Below, piece by piece: positions 19,276-31,353 of a DNA stretch of 64,000 bases (positions within the stretch are counted from its first letter, which is position 1; every line of letters begins with the position of its first letter). The translations under genes and the position numbers were made by a program. The notes beneath the pieces were generated by a model, which did no database searches, was not told the origin of the DNA, and saw nothing but the letters and a program-made list of their open reading frames with translations. Origin of the DNA: Leuctra nigra (lineage: Eukaryota > Arthropoda > Insecta > Plecoptera > Leuctridae); NCBI GenBank assembly GCA_934045905.1, contig OW203764.1, forward strand, positions 27,020,954 through 27,084,953, given 5' to 3'.

Positions 19276-21815
19276 CCGCATGCGTTACTGCCTGAGAAAA
19301 TTCTCTTCAACAAATGAAAACTGAGAGCCAACACTATCAAAATGACTCGTAGAGTTCGAGAAACAATATAAAATATAAGTTTGTAACCCATCCCCTCCCT
19401 CTCGTCCTACCCCCGGCAATATTCGAGCAGGAAGCCACAAAACGGCGCACATCACTGCTGAGTAACTACGTTTCCTGTGAAGATGAGCAGGAGGATAATG
19501 ACAAGGCGGCGTTTGCTCGCAACCCTCGTGAAAGCCGCCTCAGCATTGTTCCATCTTCATTATACATCTTGATCCAGCGGCGTGACCTTTGTGCGTCTCG
19601 TTAATGGAGCCTCGTTAACAATGCCCTAAATTTGCTTGGCCCAACTCTTTTCCAGATGTGAAACTACGGGGTGGCACCAAAAATCCCCCTGATTAAGAGG
19701 ACTCGGAAATTTGTACACATATTAGAACTACCAAAATTTAATATACACGTTTCAAATATTTTCATTCATTAGGAAAAAGTTACAAATGACTGAATTTACA
19801 GTTGAAAAACAGATTAAAATTAACGTGTTTCATGAACTGTTTTGGAGTTCCTTTTCTTTTTAACAAGTATCATTTTCCTTGATTCTTGTTCAAACTCTGA
19901 TTCTTGTTGTTTTGTTCTTGTTTAATCTCAAACTCGAGCTATTTAAACACTGGTAGGTATAAACGATTTTTCAACGTCTTAATTCAAATGCATGTAACGT
20001 TCTTTCAGCATTACCTATCGAATATTTCTGAAAATTGCACCTACTAAAATTTCGTATTTGTTCTATTAAATGTGAAAGTTTCGGCCTATTATCTTTTATA
20101 ATTTTGATCTGGTGACCTCTCAAACAAGGGTATTTTTTTGCGCCACCCGGTATAGTGTACTGACGTTGTGGCTTTGGAATACTTGGGCACACACGATCTT
20201 TCCCGGGATGCTAAACCGGAAATCCTAGGTCATGAAATCTCGGGAAGTAGCATTTTCAAAGAAATTACGTGTTCTGGGAAGCAGAAGTCCCTAGCATGTC
20301 CTTTTTTGGATTTTAAATAAAATTAATGAAATTAATGATATTAATTTGGATCTCTGAATGTAGTAGCCTTTATTAACTATACCTACTTTTTGACAATAAA
20401 AATTACCAAATTAGATATCGTGTATTTTTATTACTCTATGCGTGTATGGTCTGGTAAAATAGTTACCATGAAAATACATTTTTTTAACGTGTGTCAAACG
20501 GAGGATGTCGACTAACATGATAACCAAAATGATAAAAAAAAATGACAAATACATTTTTTATCATTTTGTTAATCATGTTAGTCGACATCCTCCGTTTTAC
20601 ACACGAATTAAGTGCTGAGCTGAAATGGAATAACTTTTTAGATGACCAAGATGTCGACGTATTGTAAAATCCCAACAATCAATACATGGAGGTCCACAGG
20701 GAGGGGGGGGGGGCTTGCCCCCTGAATTTCTAAAACCAAAAAAACAACACGAAAATATGCAAACAAAAATATATGTCTTTCTTTTGTTTGCTCTATTTCG
20801 AGGAAAGTGAATACTTTGCCTCACCTATGATATTTTGGGTTAATTTCTGACTGCAAAATTCAAATCATGATTCTAAAAAAGTTAAAAAAAAATGTTGCTC
20901 AAATACGAAAAAACACTTGTTTTTTGGCTAAGAAACAAGTCAAACACTTGGCTTTATGTTTCGTTAAAAACACATCGAAATGCTTGGAATCGAGTTAAAA
21001 TTTACTAAACGAATTCGGCTGCTGTGCGTCCCAGACCCGCATGTGCTGGGGGGGGGGGGGGGGGATGTAAAAGTTTAATGGGTGGTCAGGGTGTGGAGCT
21101 CCCCCTTCCCCCGGCAGAAATCCTGCGGACGTCCTGCATATGACACTCGATTTACAACTGAAGGACTGAAAATAATACTTCTATTATATTTGTGGATTAT
21201 CTATGTACATTTAGCATAAAATAGCTAATTGTATGGTTTCATAATAATACATATTGGAAAGTTTGAAATAACGTCATAGAGTGGTACTTCAACGCCATTT
21301 TTCCAGATGGACACTATGAGTTGAAGTTGGTGCTTGATTAGTTATTGTTACTGAGATTAAACTGAATGTAGAATTCCTTTATTTTTGGTTAAAACTGTTT
21401 TTTTTCCAAATTGCCGAAATATTAACCTATTTCAAATTTTTGTTTATAATAAAATAAATACACGGTAATTAGACCACATTTTAAAACTGTAATTAAGAAT
21501 CATTAAAAACTAAATTTCATGTAATTTTATAGCTGATAAGAGTCATTTTTGCCACTCATTATTTCAAGTTTTTAGAGTTGCTGATCTCCTCTACACTCTG
21601 GAGAGAGTAAAGCCCAGAATAATGGAATTAGATAATTAGATAGAATTAGATAGAATAATTCTTACAACCATTTCAAAATCAGTTTAAAATGTCAAAAAAG
21701 ATTCTTGGCCAATTTCACTGGAAACTTGTAAATTTGAGAAAATGTTGGTCTGAATGTCATTTTAGGCCCAATCCATCATTTTCACTTTTCAATCAATCGG
21801 AGGATTTTGTCATAA
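19276..21815. other. Gene-free interval with a hairpin and GC-rich blocks
   Basis: 19440-19660 is a GC-richer unique segment with no recognised product. 20493-20600 is a hairpin, listed separately. 20690-20730 and 21010-21110 are copies of the dispersed GC-rich block with long poly-G runs. The rest is AT-rich. Confidence 0.35.
20493..20600. repeat. Perfect-arm hairpin
   Basis: AAACGGAGGATGTCGACTAA and the following bases to about 20540 pair with the inverted copy ending near 20598. The arms are about 45 bp around a small AT loop. It is probably a hairpin MITE. Confidence 0.65.
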
Positions 21816-22415
21816 TTGAGCGGGCAGAGCAATCGGCTCCTTTTTGGCTCTTTTGGAACGGACCTTTTTTTGTTCTGTTACTGAGGCTACAAGTCACGGT
21901 TTTTCTTAGATAGAGCTGAAATTTTGCATACATGTACAGACAATTTCTGGGCGTTGCAGACCCAATTTTTTTTGAAATTTGCTGATTGGTTAAAATTAAA
22001 AAAAAAATCAATTGGTTAGTCTGATCAATTTGACATTTTGCAAAGTAGGTAATTGCAACCAACATTGTCCCCAGTCTTACAAAGTTTCAGCCCATTGGTT
22101 AAAATTTAAAACCAATTTTCCTGTGATTTTTTAAATTTAAACTAGAACCGTTTGACCTATCAACATAAAACTTTGCATGGTAATTGGGACCGACATTTCA
22201 GGTATTTTTGCCAATATTGTCATTTTAAGGACATTTTGTTCTATAATCTTGAAATATTTGTAAATTTATGCCAAGTATTTCAATTATTTTATCAGTGCTA
22301 TCTTGATGCTTTCATTCCAAGGCCTGTAGAACAGAGACTTTACAAACGCATACTTATCAAATTGCATGCAGTAGAAGGTTCGCTCCCCAACGCTTTACAC
22401 AGAGCGTTTTCCTAG
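21816..22415 (+). mobile_element. Helitron-like element (copy H2)
   Basis: It starts TTGAGCGGGCAGAGCAATCG, has the body words ACGGACCTTTTT and GAGCTGAAATTTTGCA, and ends CAGAGCGTTTTCCTAG followed by T. It is about 600 bp and non-coding, and lies just upstream of the tsg coding exon. Confidence 0.6.
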
Positions 22416-22582
22416 TGTTAGAATTGGCATTTTTAGTTTGATAGGAACCACACATGGTGCCTTAAGACTAAGAGCACCAAAAGCTCGCTACGCTTGGTGC
22501 AGGAGTATGTATAATGGGGCTGTGTACCACACGAGATTTAACCGAAAGCAATATGTTTTGTTCCAGGGCTTATTCCGCCACG

Positions 22583-25500
22583 ATGCTGCGGTGGATAGCG
22601 GTGCTCGCGCTAACAGGCAGCTGGTTGGTCCTCCTCGAGCCCGCTCACGGCTGCAACGAAGCGGTGTGCGCGAGCGTCGTCAGCAAGTGCATGCTCACCA
22701 AGTCATGCAACTGCGACCTCAAGAACTGCTCGTGTTGCAAGGAGTGTTTCAGCTGTCTCAGCTATCTCTACAGCGAATGTTGCTCGTGCGTAGGTCAGTA
22801 CTCCAACCAAGTAATGTCTAGATCAATTATTTGAGGATCTTGATTTCATTTACACATACTTGTATAATGTTGTATGTACGAAGTATTATGTTCATGAGGT
22901 GAATGATTTCATGTTTACATTTCCTCGATTCCTAATGCGTACCTAAATATTAATTAAATATTTGATTACAGTTCATTGTGTGGTATTATATTTTTGTGTG
23001 TAATTACGAATTTAATAGGAAGTGATCTCATAATCAGAAAATAAAGACTGAACGTTAAACTGAAAGTAAATATTTTTAATAATTACTGAGATAAAAGTTC
23101 TGTTAAAAGCCCGCCACAGGTTTCTCATGAGGAAAGACTGAATCAACCTGGTTTAGCACTATTCATATAAATGCACCAAGTGTCTTTTTTTGCTTGCATA
23201 CATTTGCCTCTCAATATCATTTACCTAGATTGTCAAAAACCACAGACACCGTTTTTGCATTTTCCGTTTTTCTACCAACCAATCACAAGTCCAGAAACCG
23301 CTCACTCATGGGAGACTTGTGATTGGTTGTCCAATTTTTAAATTTCATAAGTTGGTTTTTGACTTGCGACGAAAATCAATTTTGACGGCATTCCACGGTT
23401 AGGATTCAGTAGTTTAGTTTGCTAAGAGCACTTCAAGAATCCCAAAGTAGAAATGAATTACTTGAGCACATTAGAAAGCACTTTCATAATATATTTATGT
23501 GACTTAGTATTGTTTGCACGTTCTTTTTATAATAAGATGCTGTAGAGTTTGTAACTAGGAAAACGCTCAGTGTAACGCGTTGATAAGCGAGCACGGGTAC
23601 GTGCAAATTCTCGAACCGGAAATGCGTACACAACGCACAGAAAACATATACATCCATATGGAATTGATTATGATATCAACTTAAAAGTGTATGCTTTTCA
23701 TCGAAACTTTAAAATAGCATCTAAGCACCTGGTTCATAAAGCAAATCAGAATCAATTTTCAATTGGCACTGGAAAACATTCATTTCGATACTTCATTACT
23801 GACAGATATTAAAAACGTAAATAACTTCATACGTTCTTAACTGATTGGGATGAAATTTTGTAAAATAAGAGACAATATTGGTCTTAATGATCATGCAAAA
23901 TATGAGTTTGATCAGAATTATCGAAGACCGTTTTCATTTTTCAGCCTATCAGGAGATATTTATTTAAATTTTAACCAATGAATCTGAGTAACGCGTTGAT
24001 GAGCGAGCACGGATACGCGCAACACCTCGAACCGAAATTCTGTCTATCGAAAATGTCATTAAAAGCCAATAATTCTAAAATTTCGCCACAGATTTGTATA
24101 GAAATCTCAAAACATTCCTAAAATATTGGTCCAAATAACCATGCAAAGCTTTAAGTTGATCAATTGAACCTTTATGATTGAACTGTTCCGTGTTAATTTT
24201 CAAAAATCACAGGATCTCCTTCAAAAAATATACCTGAGACCACTCATATGATATAAGTGTGTCTACACAATATCAGATCGACTGTTGAACGGTCATTATC
24301 AGTTTCATTTGCGTTTGAAAGTTTCTGCTCTAACTACCTTGCCTTGAACTGAAGAGTCGAAGTCGCCGTGAATTTGACAGCCAACACGCTAATAGTCCGT
24401 AAAATGTCAATAACGTTTGGATTTAAACACAGATTAGTATGAAAATTGTCAAAAATGCAGATAATGTTGGACCCAACCATCATGCGAAGTTATAAGTTGA
24501 TCGTTCAATCGGTTATAGTTTAAATTTCTAAAAACACAGGAAAGATGGTTTTAAATTTTAACCAATGGGAGGATTTGGCTGAAACTTTGTTTGATTGGGT
24601 ACAATGTTGGGGGTAATGACTTGTCAAAATTTCAATTTGATCAAAACAACCAATCGAAAGTTAATTTTTTTTAAATTTGAACCAATCAATGGATTTCAAA
24701 AAAATTAGGGTCTGCAACAATCAGAAATGTTACGTACATGTGTGCAAAATTTCAGCTCGATCGAAGAAAAACTCTGACCTGTATATCGTCAGTAACAGAA
24801 AAAAAAAAACAAACAAAAAAAAAAACAGAGGTCCGTGCCAAAAGAGCCAAATGGAGACGCTCGCTTCGCTCGCTCAATAATAACTCTATGAATATAGAGA
24901 TAAATTAGTTATTGTTTGTTTAGTTAATGGTGGACAAACAGCATCACCCAGGTGGCTGTGTACAGTTTGTAATCAGTTCTTCGGATCGAGTTTAAACCAG
25001 AATGGTTTAGTTGAACAGGATGCTAATGATGTTTGATTGTTGTTGACAGAAATGTGCCCGAAGCCGAACAACACCGCGAGTGAGTTAAGCAAGAAGAGCC
25101 ACGTGGAAGAGTTCCCGGACAATGTTCCGATACCGATGTTGTTCCAGGCGCTCATGGTGGGCGAACCTGATCCGCAACAGCGGTGGTTGACATTCACCTT
25201 CCCGGTGGACTTCGACACCTCCTCGTACAAGCCAGTGTACGAGAAGGAGGTGAAGGTGCAAGCCAGTGAGTTCCTCTTTCAATCATGTGGTAAACGAGAT
25301 CCCTCAGAAGTTGCTTTGTTCATTTTCTCTATGTATTTGTGACAATTTTATGGTAGAAGTCATCCACCATAAACAATAAGTTTCAAGGGTAAAACCAGAA
25401 AACATTCCTGTGCTTTTGGTAAAACTTAAACTAGTAAGTTAAACTTGAACTTAAAAATAGGTCCCTGAAACTTGACATATTACTAGGTTTCCCTAAGGAT

Positions 25501-26972
25501 TTATCCAAGGGCAGCTTTTAGCTTTTCCCAAGGTTGCTACACGGTCTTATTGACGATGAACTAAGTATCGTTATGTAGATTTGTAATATAAGAGTAGATA
25601 AAGATGTACTCTAGTTCACATTCATACATGTACAAAAAGTACTGGTATTGTTATTCTGTAAACTATCTCTAGGGACACAGAAATGATTGTAAAATAACGT
25701 TCCATGATGAAAATGACAAAGTTCATAGACAATAGAGGTCGGATTCGGGTAATGTTTTGTACCCGGGTACCCGCTTTAATTACCCGGGTAATAAATAACT
25801 AAAAAAAAAAAAAAAAAAAAAATTGCAAATGTTTTGAAATTTGTTGCATTGAGCACTATCCGTGTCCTTGGGGAGAGATACACAACGTCCATACAATGGA
25901 AGGTTGAACACATTGTTTATCTTGCCTGCATCCCCTCCATCAATAATCCATCCTCAACTCACCAGCATTCTCATGAAATTACTAACAAACAATGAATTTA
26001 CAAACCAATTATTGGTTGGGATTGTTGAGATTTGGGAAATATGAATAAATATTAAATTCAGTTTATATAACTATAAACAATGCAGCTGGTGATTAAGTGG
26101 CAGCTGTCACAAATAATGCAAACAAACCTAAGTAATAACTAAAGATTTTTTTTTTTTTTTTTTGTTACCCGAGTACCCGCCATTGTACCCGGGTACCCTA
26201 ACTGACCTCTAATAGACAACGTCTACTTTCAGTCGACTCTGAGCAATCGACTGCGCCGCGCAAGGACATCATCACGCTCAACTGCACGGTGGCCTACATG
26301 AACCAGTGCATGTCGTGGAACAAGTGCAAGGCGTCCTGTCAGTCCACCGGAGCGACGAGCTACCGATGGTTTCACGACGGCTGCTGCGAGTGTGTCGGAG
26401 ACACTTGCATCAACTACGGTATCAACGAGAGCAGGTTAGTTGACCGAAACTTATTCGTTCATTGGACATTTTCAGGTGAATACTTTTTCTATATTTCACA
26501 AAAAGGCCCATCTCGTTGGAACATTACCATTATGTACATTCATGTTGAGCCAGAATGTGCATGGACTTTTATTTAATTTGTTACACTTTTAAGCCCCACT
26601 ACTTATTGGTTGGACATTTATGATTTTCAATTCAATCACAATAAAACTAATACTGATAGGTCTTGCATTCGTTTTATCAAGATTGAAAAATACCGGTACC
26701 TAGATGGTTCATTATTGGATATTGGTAGCTTAGAAGTTTTAATTTATCATTGGATCTTTTGCCATATCTTCTTCGTTTTTATTTATTGATAAAATGTGTT
26801 TTACAGATGTAGAGAATGTCCAATCAGCAAAGAAGAAGCAGCCGAAGAAGACGAGAGTTTGTATACGTACGGAGAAGAAGAAGAAACTGAGAAGAAACAA
26901 AAAGAGAAAACTGAAAAGCCAGTTGAAAAGGAAGAAAAACCAGACGAAGAGAAGAAATCATTTGGCGAATGA
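22583..26972 (+). CDS. tsg: Twisted gastrulation, secreted BMP modulator (4 coding exons)
   Basis: Exons 22583-22793, 25050-25265, 26233-26434 and 26807-26972 join in frame to 264 aa. Residues 1-23 are a clear signal peptide ending AHG before Cys24. Residues 24 to about 75 form the N-terminal cysteine-rich domain (CNEAVCASVVSKC, NCSCCKEC, ECCSCVEMCP), which in Tsg binds BMP. The middle holds the conserved 'PIPMLFQAL' and 'FPVDFD' stretches. Residues 158-215 are the second cysteine-rich domain, with the family hallmark YRWFHDGCCEC. N-glycosylation sequons are at Asn77, Asn159 and Asn207. Tsg works outside the cell with Sog/Chordin and Tolloid to shape Dpp/BMP gradients. The start at 22583 is chosen because it begins the signal peptide and follows a good acceptor at 22566. 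The competing donor at 22790 would break the frame. Residues 216-264 are a Glu/Lys-rich tail that I do not know from other Tsg proteins. Confidence 0.93.
23555..24877 (-). mobile_element. Two Helitron-like copies (H3, H4) in tsg intron 1
   Basis: 23555 begins CTAGGAAAACGCTCAGTG, the inverted 3' end of the family. This copy breaks off at about 23985. A second 3'-end-like AACGCGTTGATGAGCGAGCAC at 23990 starts another copy that ends GCTTCGCTCGCTCAA at 24877, the inverted 5' end. The arrangement suggests one copy truncated or joined by a second. Both are non-coding. Confidence 0.55.
25733..26211. mobile_element. hAT-like MITE in tsg intron 2
   Basis: The ends TAGAGGTC and GACCTCTA are followed inward by GGGTACCCG/CGGGTACCC arrays. 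They are flanked by a perfect 8-bp duplication ATAGACAA (25725-25732 and 26212-26219). Poly-A and poly-T runs lie inside. It has no coding capacity. Confidence 0.87.
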
Positions 26973-26994
26973 TAACCTCTGTAAAAGTCAGAGA

Positions 26995-27000
26995 AATAAA
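26995..27000 (+). terminator. Possible polyadenylation signal of tsg
   Basis: AATAAA lies 23 bp after the TGA stop. That is close, and further AATAAA words near 27402 and 27667 are alternatives. Confidence 0.35.
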
Positions 27001-28781
27001 TTCAAAGCAATACATCAATAGATGAAGTGTATATCTAAATTAGGCCAAAGGACAATTTGTATTTGATGCTAAAAGTGTTTACATGATGATATTCTTTGTG
27101 AGGTAAGCTTAAGTTATTGCGGAGTCGAGTAAATTGCTGCTGAAGCGGCAATAGAAACTATCTTGTCAAAATATATAATTAGGATTTGGAGACAGTTAAT
27201 TATCAGGTTCTATAATATTCTTTGCCGATAAGATGCTAAACCCTATTATATTTCGTACTATGTATTTGTACCTAATCTAGGTTGCGTAATGTGAGTTTGG
27301 ATTAGCCAGTCATAGACTATGTAAGATATGTATTTTATTTCTAGATAGATAGTATAACGATATGAATTATAAGTTCAACACGTATAATTTTATACAGTAC
27401 CGAATAAACATTTCATTACATAAAGTGGAATTATTTAAGAAAGCCCGTCACATTTTGCATTGGAAATATTTTTACGGTGAAAAAAGCACAAAAATATGCT
27501 TTAATAGATTTAATCATCTCGCAACACATAGCTTCGTAGTTCGTTGTCATGATTTGTGGAGACATTTTGAAGAGAAACATGGTTTACTTGGTCAAGTACA
27601 ACTTCAAGCAAGATAAACTTGACCAAGTAATATGAACTATAGAATTAAATTATCAGCAGACAACAAATAAAAAAAAACAATACATAGTAGTATTCACTAT
27701 TATTTCAAATTTAATATTTACTTTGTAATTATCAAAGAAGAACGTACATAGTTAACCTTTCGATAGATATCATTGGTACCACCTGCGAGAAAACATAATT
27801 GTTAGTTGGAGTTAAATAAATTTACATTTGTGCTATTCACATGTAATGAAAACTACCATTGGAGTCACAAAAGTACGTACACTTGTCCAGCAACCTTACG
27901 CACTAACAATACCGCCATTGCAAAACGAGGCTCATCATAGATGATAATTTCAATAAATGTGACAGTAAATGTGATTTTTGGTTATCCCAATTCTGGGAAT
28001 ACACACATCACATTTACTATTTTACCAATTCACGGTACCAAAAAATATTTTGGCTCAAAAATTTAACAAAATAATATTGATTTTAGAGTCTGATTTACCT
28101 AATAAACAGACTGTCACTGTATCAGATCAATTTACATTTACACCTACAAAAGTAGGTACACATAGTAATTATAATATGTAATATTAGCTATGCACAAATG
28201 CTTAATGCACAAATAAGTAACATTCAAATAGGTAATATTATTACGTTAAAATAGATACATTGTCACTTAAAGGAGATTACCTAAAAATGCATACACATTA
28301 CGAAATTCAACTTGATAGATGCTCATGAAAGATAAGAAGCGTGAAGCATCTCAGGTGTGTATATCGAGTTAAACATATTTATAACATACCGCAAAGGAAA
28401 GTGAACAACGTTCTAGTTGTCACAAATGAAGTGGGTATACAACAATAATCACCATAGAAAGATACAGTATCCCGAACCGACATTACTGCAATAAGTTCCC
28501 AAAGACTTAATTAAAATACCAAGCTGAATAAAAGCTATATCGTAGATCCTAACGTACAACCGAACAACACTAGACTTTTAGTTTTTAAAAAGAACAAAAA
28601 ACAATTTATATTTAAACTTGTAAATAAAATAACTAGCCTTCCTTGGATTCAGGCTATGTAAGATTGATAGGCACTGGAACTACCAGGTATGAACTTGCAT
28701 CTATCCATCCATAGACTTGTATACTCATTGCATCCGAGATGCATCTACGGGTTGGGGAGGCATAATCACGGTGGTTCCTAG
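27001..28781. other. 3' flank of tsg and intergenic DNA
   Basis: This is AT-rich sequence, part of which may be 3'UTR of tsg. The frame at 27362-27616 has no recognisable domain. No repeat boundaries were identified. Confidence 0.35.
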
Positions 28782-28873
28782 GGTCGGTGACAGGCAATGA
28801 TGAACCCAGTTTAACATAGCCAGGTATAGGGCAGCCCATGCTAGCGCGGGTTCATCTTTGCCCGTCACAGACC
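28782..28873. mobile_element. 92-bp palindromic MITE, copy 1
   Basis: It starts GGTCGGTGACAGGCAATGAT and ends with the approximate inverse TTTGCCCGTCACAGACC. The same 92-bp unit occurs at 56722-56813, and a truncated one at 58335-58419. Opposed short frames across it arise from the palindrome. Confidence 0.7.
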
Positions 28874-29107
28874 GTAGTAAGTCTGTGTTGCCTATTGCGG
28901 AATCGTTTTGCAGCACTGTGGCAAGTGGCGGTGTGTAAAAGTTGATTAACATTTCACAATTCTTTTACTTTTTTAATTCAGTCCCACTAAATGAAAAACT
29001 ATGTAAAATTCAACAAATTGCATTATTCTCTAATTATTTATGAATTAATTTTGAGTTGTAAAATCACAAGTTGTACCTAACAGAATAAAATAAATCAAAT
29101 TTTCTTA
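28874..29107. other. AT-rich spacer
   Basis: Nothing recognisable. It ends in the TTA target duplication of the next element. Confidence 0.3.
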
Positions 29108-29813
29108 GGCCGGGTAGGACCAACTTTGGATTAAGTTAACTATCGATAGTTAGTGGAAGTTAGTGAATCTTATTGGCTGTGGAATTTGCGCCAACTGGAT
29201 TCATTGGTTAACTGCCCACTAACTATCGATAGTTAAAGTAGCACAACTGATATCTCATATCTTCCAAATAAGCCTATTTTTGGCAGAGGTATCAATAATC
29301 ACTATTTACACGATACATACTGTGAAATATGAACAACTTCTCGTGTCTAGATTTTGAGATATTGTAGTTATAAATTCCTATTTTTAACATGTAGTCTTAC
29401 GGGGGCCATTAAAATTATGACGATTTCCATGCTATTTTTTAGTTTTTAATTTTACTGAGGTTCAACGTTTTTTCAAAAAACTGATTTCTAGATTGATAGT
29501 TGGACATTATATTAGGAAAAAAATTGAAAACAAAACCAAAGTGTGCTATTTTAAAAGTTATCAGCCAAAAACTAAATGATTTCCCTATACCTCCTGTGTT
29601 ACAGTTTTGTACATTCTCGGAAGGCAATAAATTGAAACCTAGCTATACGACAGGGGTTGTAAGTTAAATTACATTTTATGATTCATTTATACTTAAATAT
29701 AGTTGAAATGTAGGAAAACGTTTTCTGAACTTGTAATTTCAAGATTTTTTATTTTATATATATGTATAATGAAGGTACTACCTTAACTAATCCAAAGTTG
29801 GTCCTACCCGACC
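29108..29813. mobile_element. Harbinger-like MITE
   Basis: The ends GGCCGGGTAGGACCAACTTT and the inverted AAAGTTGGTCCTACCCGACC are flanked by the 3-bp duplication TTA (29105-29107 and 29814-29816), the PIF/Harbinger preference. An internal ACTATCGATAGTTA palindrome occurs twice. No transposase is present. Confidence 0.75.
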
Positions 29814-29816
29814 TTA

Positions 29817-31353
29817 CAAAATATCTAAATTCTGAGGGCAACCATCATTGACGATTCTAACTGGAATCATTGTCTATGGTGCAACATAAAACCCAGATGT
29901 ACTATCTACCGCAATTTGGCTGCATTTTAAAACATGCATACCTCGGATGCAGGGAGTATGTCTAAGATCAATTCATTAAAAAATCAAAATCAATAATCAT
30001 ATAGAAATCTATGAAATCTATCAAGGGATGTAACTCAAAAAATGTACTTTACCTAGGTATGTCAGAGAATTTGTAATTTTTCGCTCTATTGATGTAAGAA
30101 AATGTCGTAACTCTAGCACAACATTTGCCAAAAATAGGAGGTAAGTCGTGTACACCAGATACAATCAACCATCAACCTGGCATCAAGGAATGCAAGTACT
30201 AAAGGCGCTCTCCCAAAAAATGATGATTTCGGAGTTATAACTGCTTCTTTCATGATTTGTTATACAAGAATAATCAACTGTAATTGTTTCAAAAATGTAG
30301 TATTCTTAATTTTCCACCTCAAGTTTATCTTGATAGTCTAGTTTGTGTTATTTAATTTGACTTGATTTGATTGAAAGTTGATTGCTAATACAAAACTTTT
30401 TGCAATAGATTTCAAGAAGATCTCATACTCATGCAAAGTAAGTAACATCAGAATTCATGGCTCGAGCGAGTCACGCTTTATTTCAGTGTACGAATTTTAA
30501 ATTATGATTTCATATTTTCATTGTAATTTGAATTTCGAAGGGAATTAATTTAAAAAAAAACTAATGCATTGCTTTTGGCTGGTTTTACAATCTCATGATA
30601 AATTTCAAAATTTATACCTATGTAGAACGCTTCATTTCATCACATTTATTAAATGTGGAATTTGTTTCAAAAGGTCTGTTCCATAATAAAGCCTATAATA
30701 ATGCTGTAATAATTAAAATATAAAAATAAGATCTAATACATTTTTCTTTTATCACCTTCACATTTTGATTGTCCTGTTGTAACTTTCAATTTTGATTGTT
30801 AGAATACTGGTGTAATGTGTTGGTAAAATTGGAACAACAAACATCTAAATAGCATACCAGTGGTACGTACATCTATATTGAACAATAAATAATGGCCACA
30901 AAGACCAACAACCAGAAAGTGATGTTATAGCAAGACTAGATATATAAGAGCCAGTAGGTTAGGTGCATCAAGATTTAAATCTTGTGCAGTTAATTTAGAA
31001 TTACTTTGGAATAGGCTGTCATCTTAACAAACACTTCTAAAGGTCAATCCATATCACAAAGCAACTTGACCTATTCCATTCTCAATTAGCCTTGTTGATA
31101 CATACTGGCTATTTATACAATTACATATAGATAGATACTAAGTTTTACCAGACATAATTCAGATGAGTTACGCCATCTATATCTGTGTAGGATTCGGCTT
31201 TCTCAAGCGAGATTAGCAAATTAAAAGTAAGTTTCACAATAAAAGAGTATCGTCATATGACTAGAATGGAAGCCAAACATTGATAAGTGATAACATAGTT
31301 CACATGTAGAAACGAGTAGAAAAGTAATAAATAGCTTGAGCTACTTGCGCTTG
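29817..31353. other. AT-rich intergenic DNA downstream of the GARRE1-like gene
   Basis: No gene or bounded repeat was recognised. The part nearest 31354 may be 3'UTR of the minus-strand gene. Confidence 0.3.

Noticed and set aside
22514..22582. Upstream ATG of tsg at 22514
   Set aside because: A good acceptor (TTGTTCCAG at 22566) lies between it and the ATG at 22583, and only the latter starts a signal peptide.
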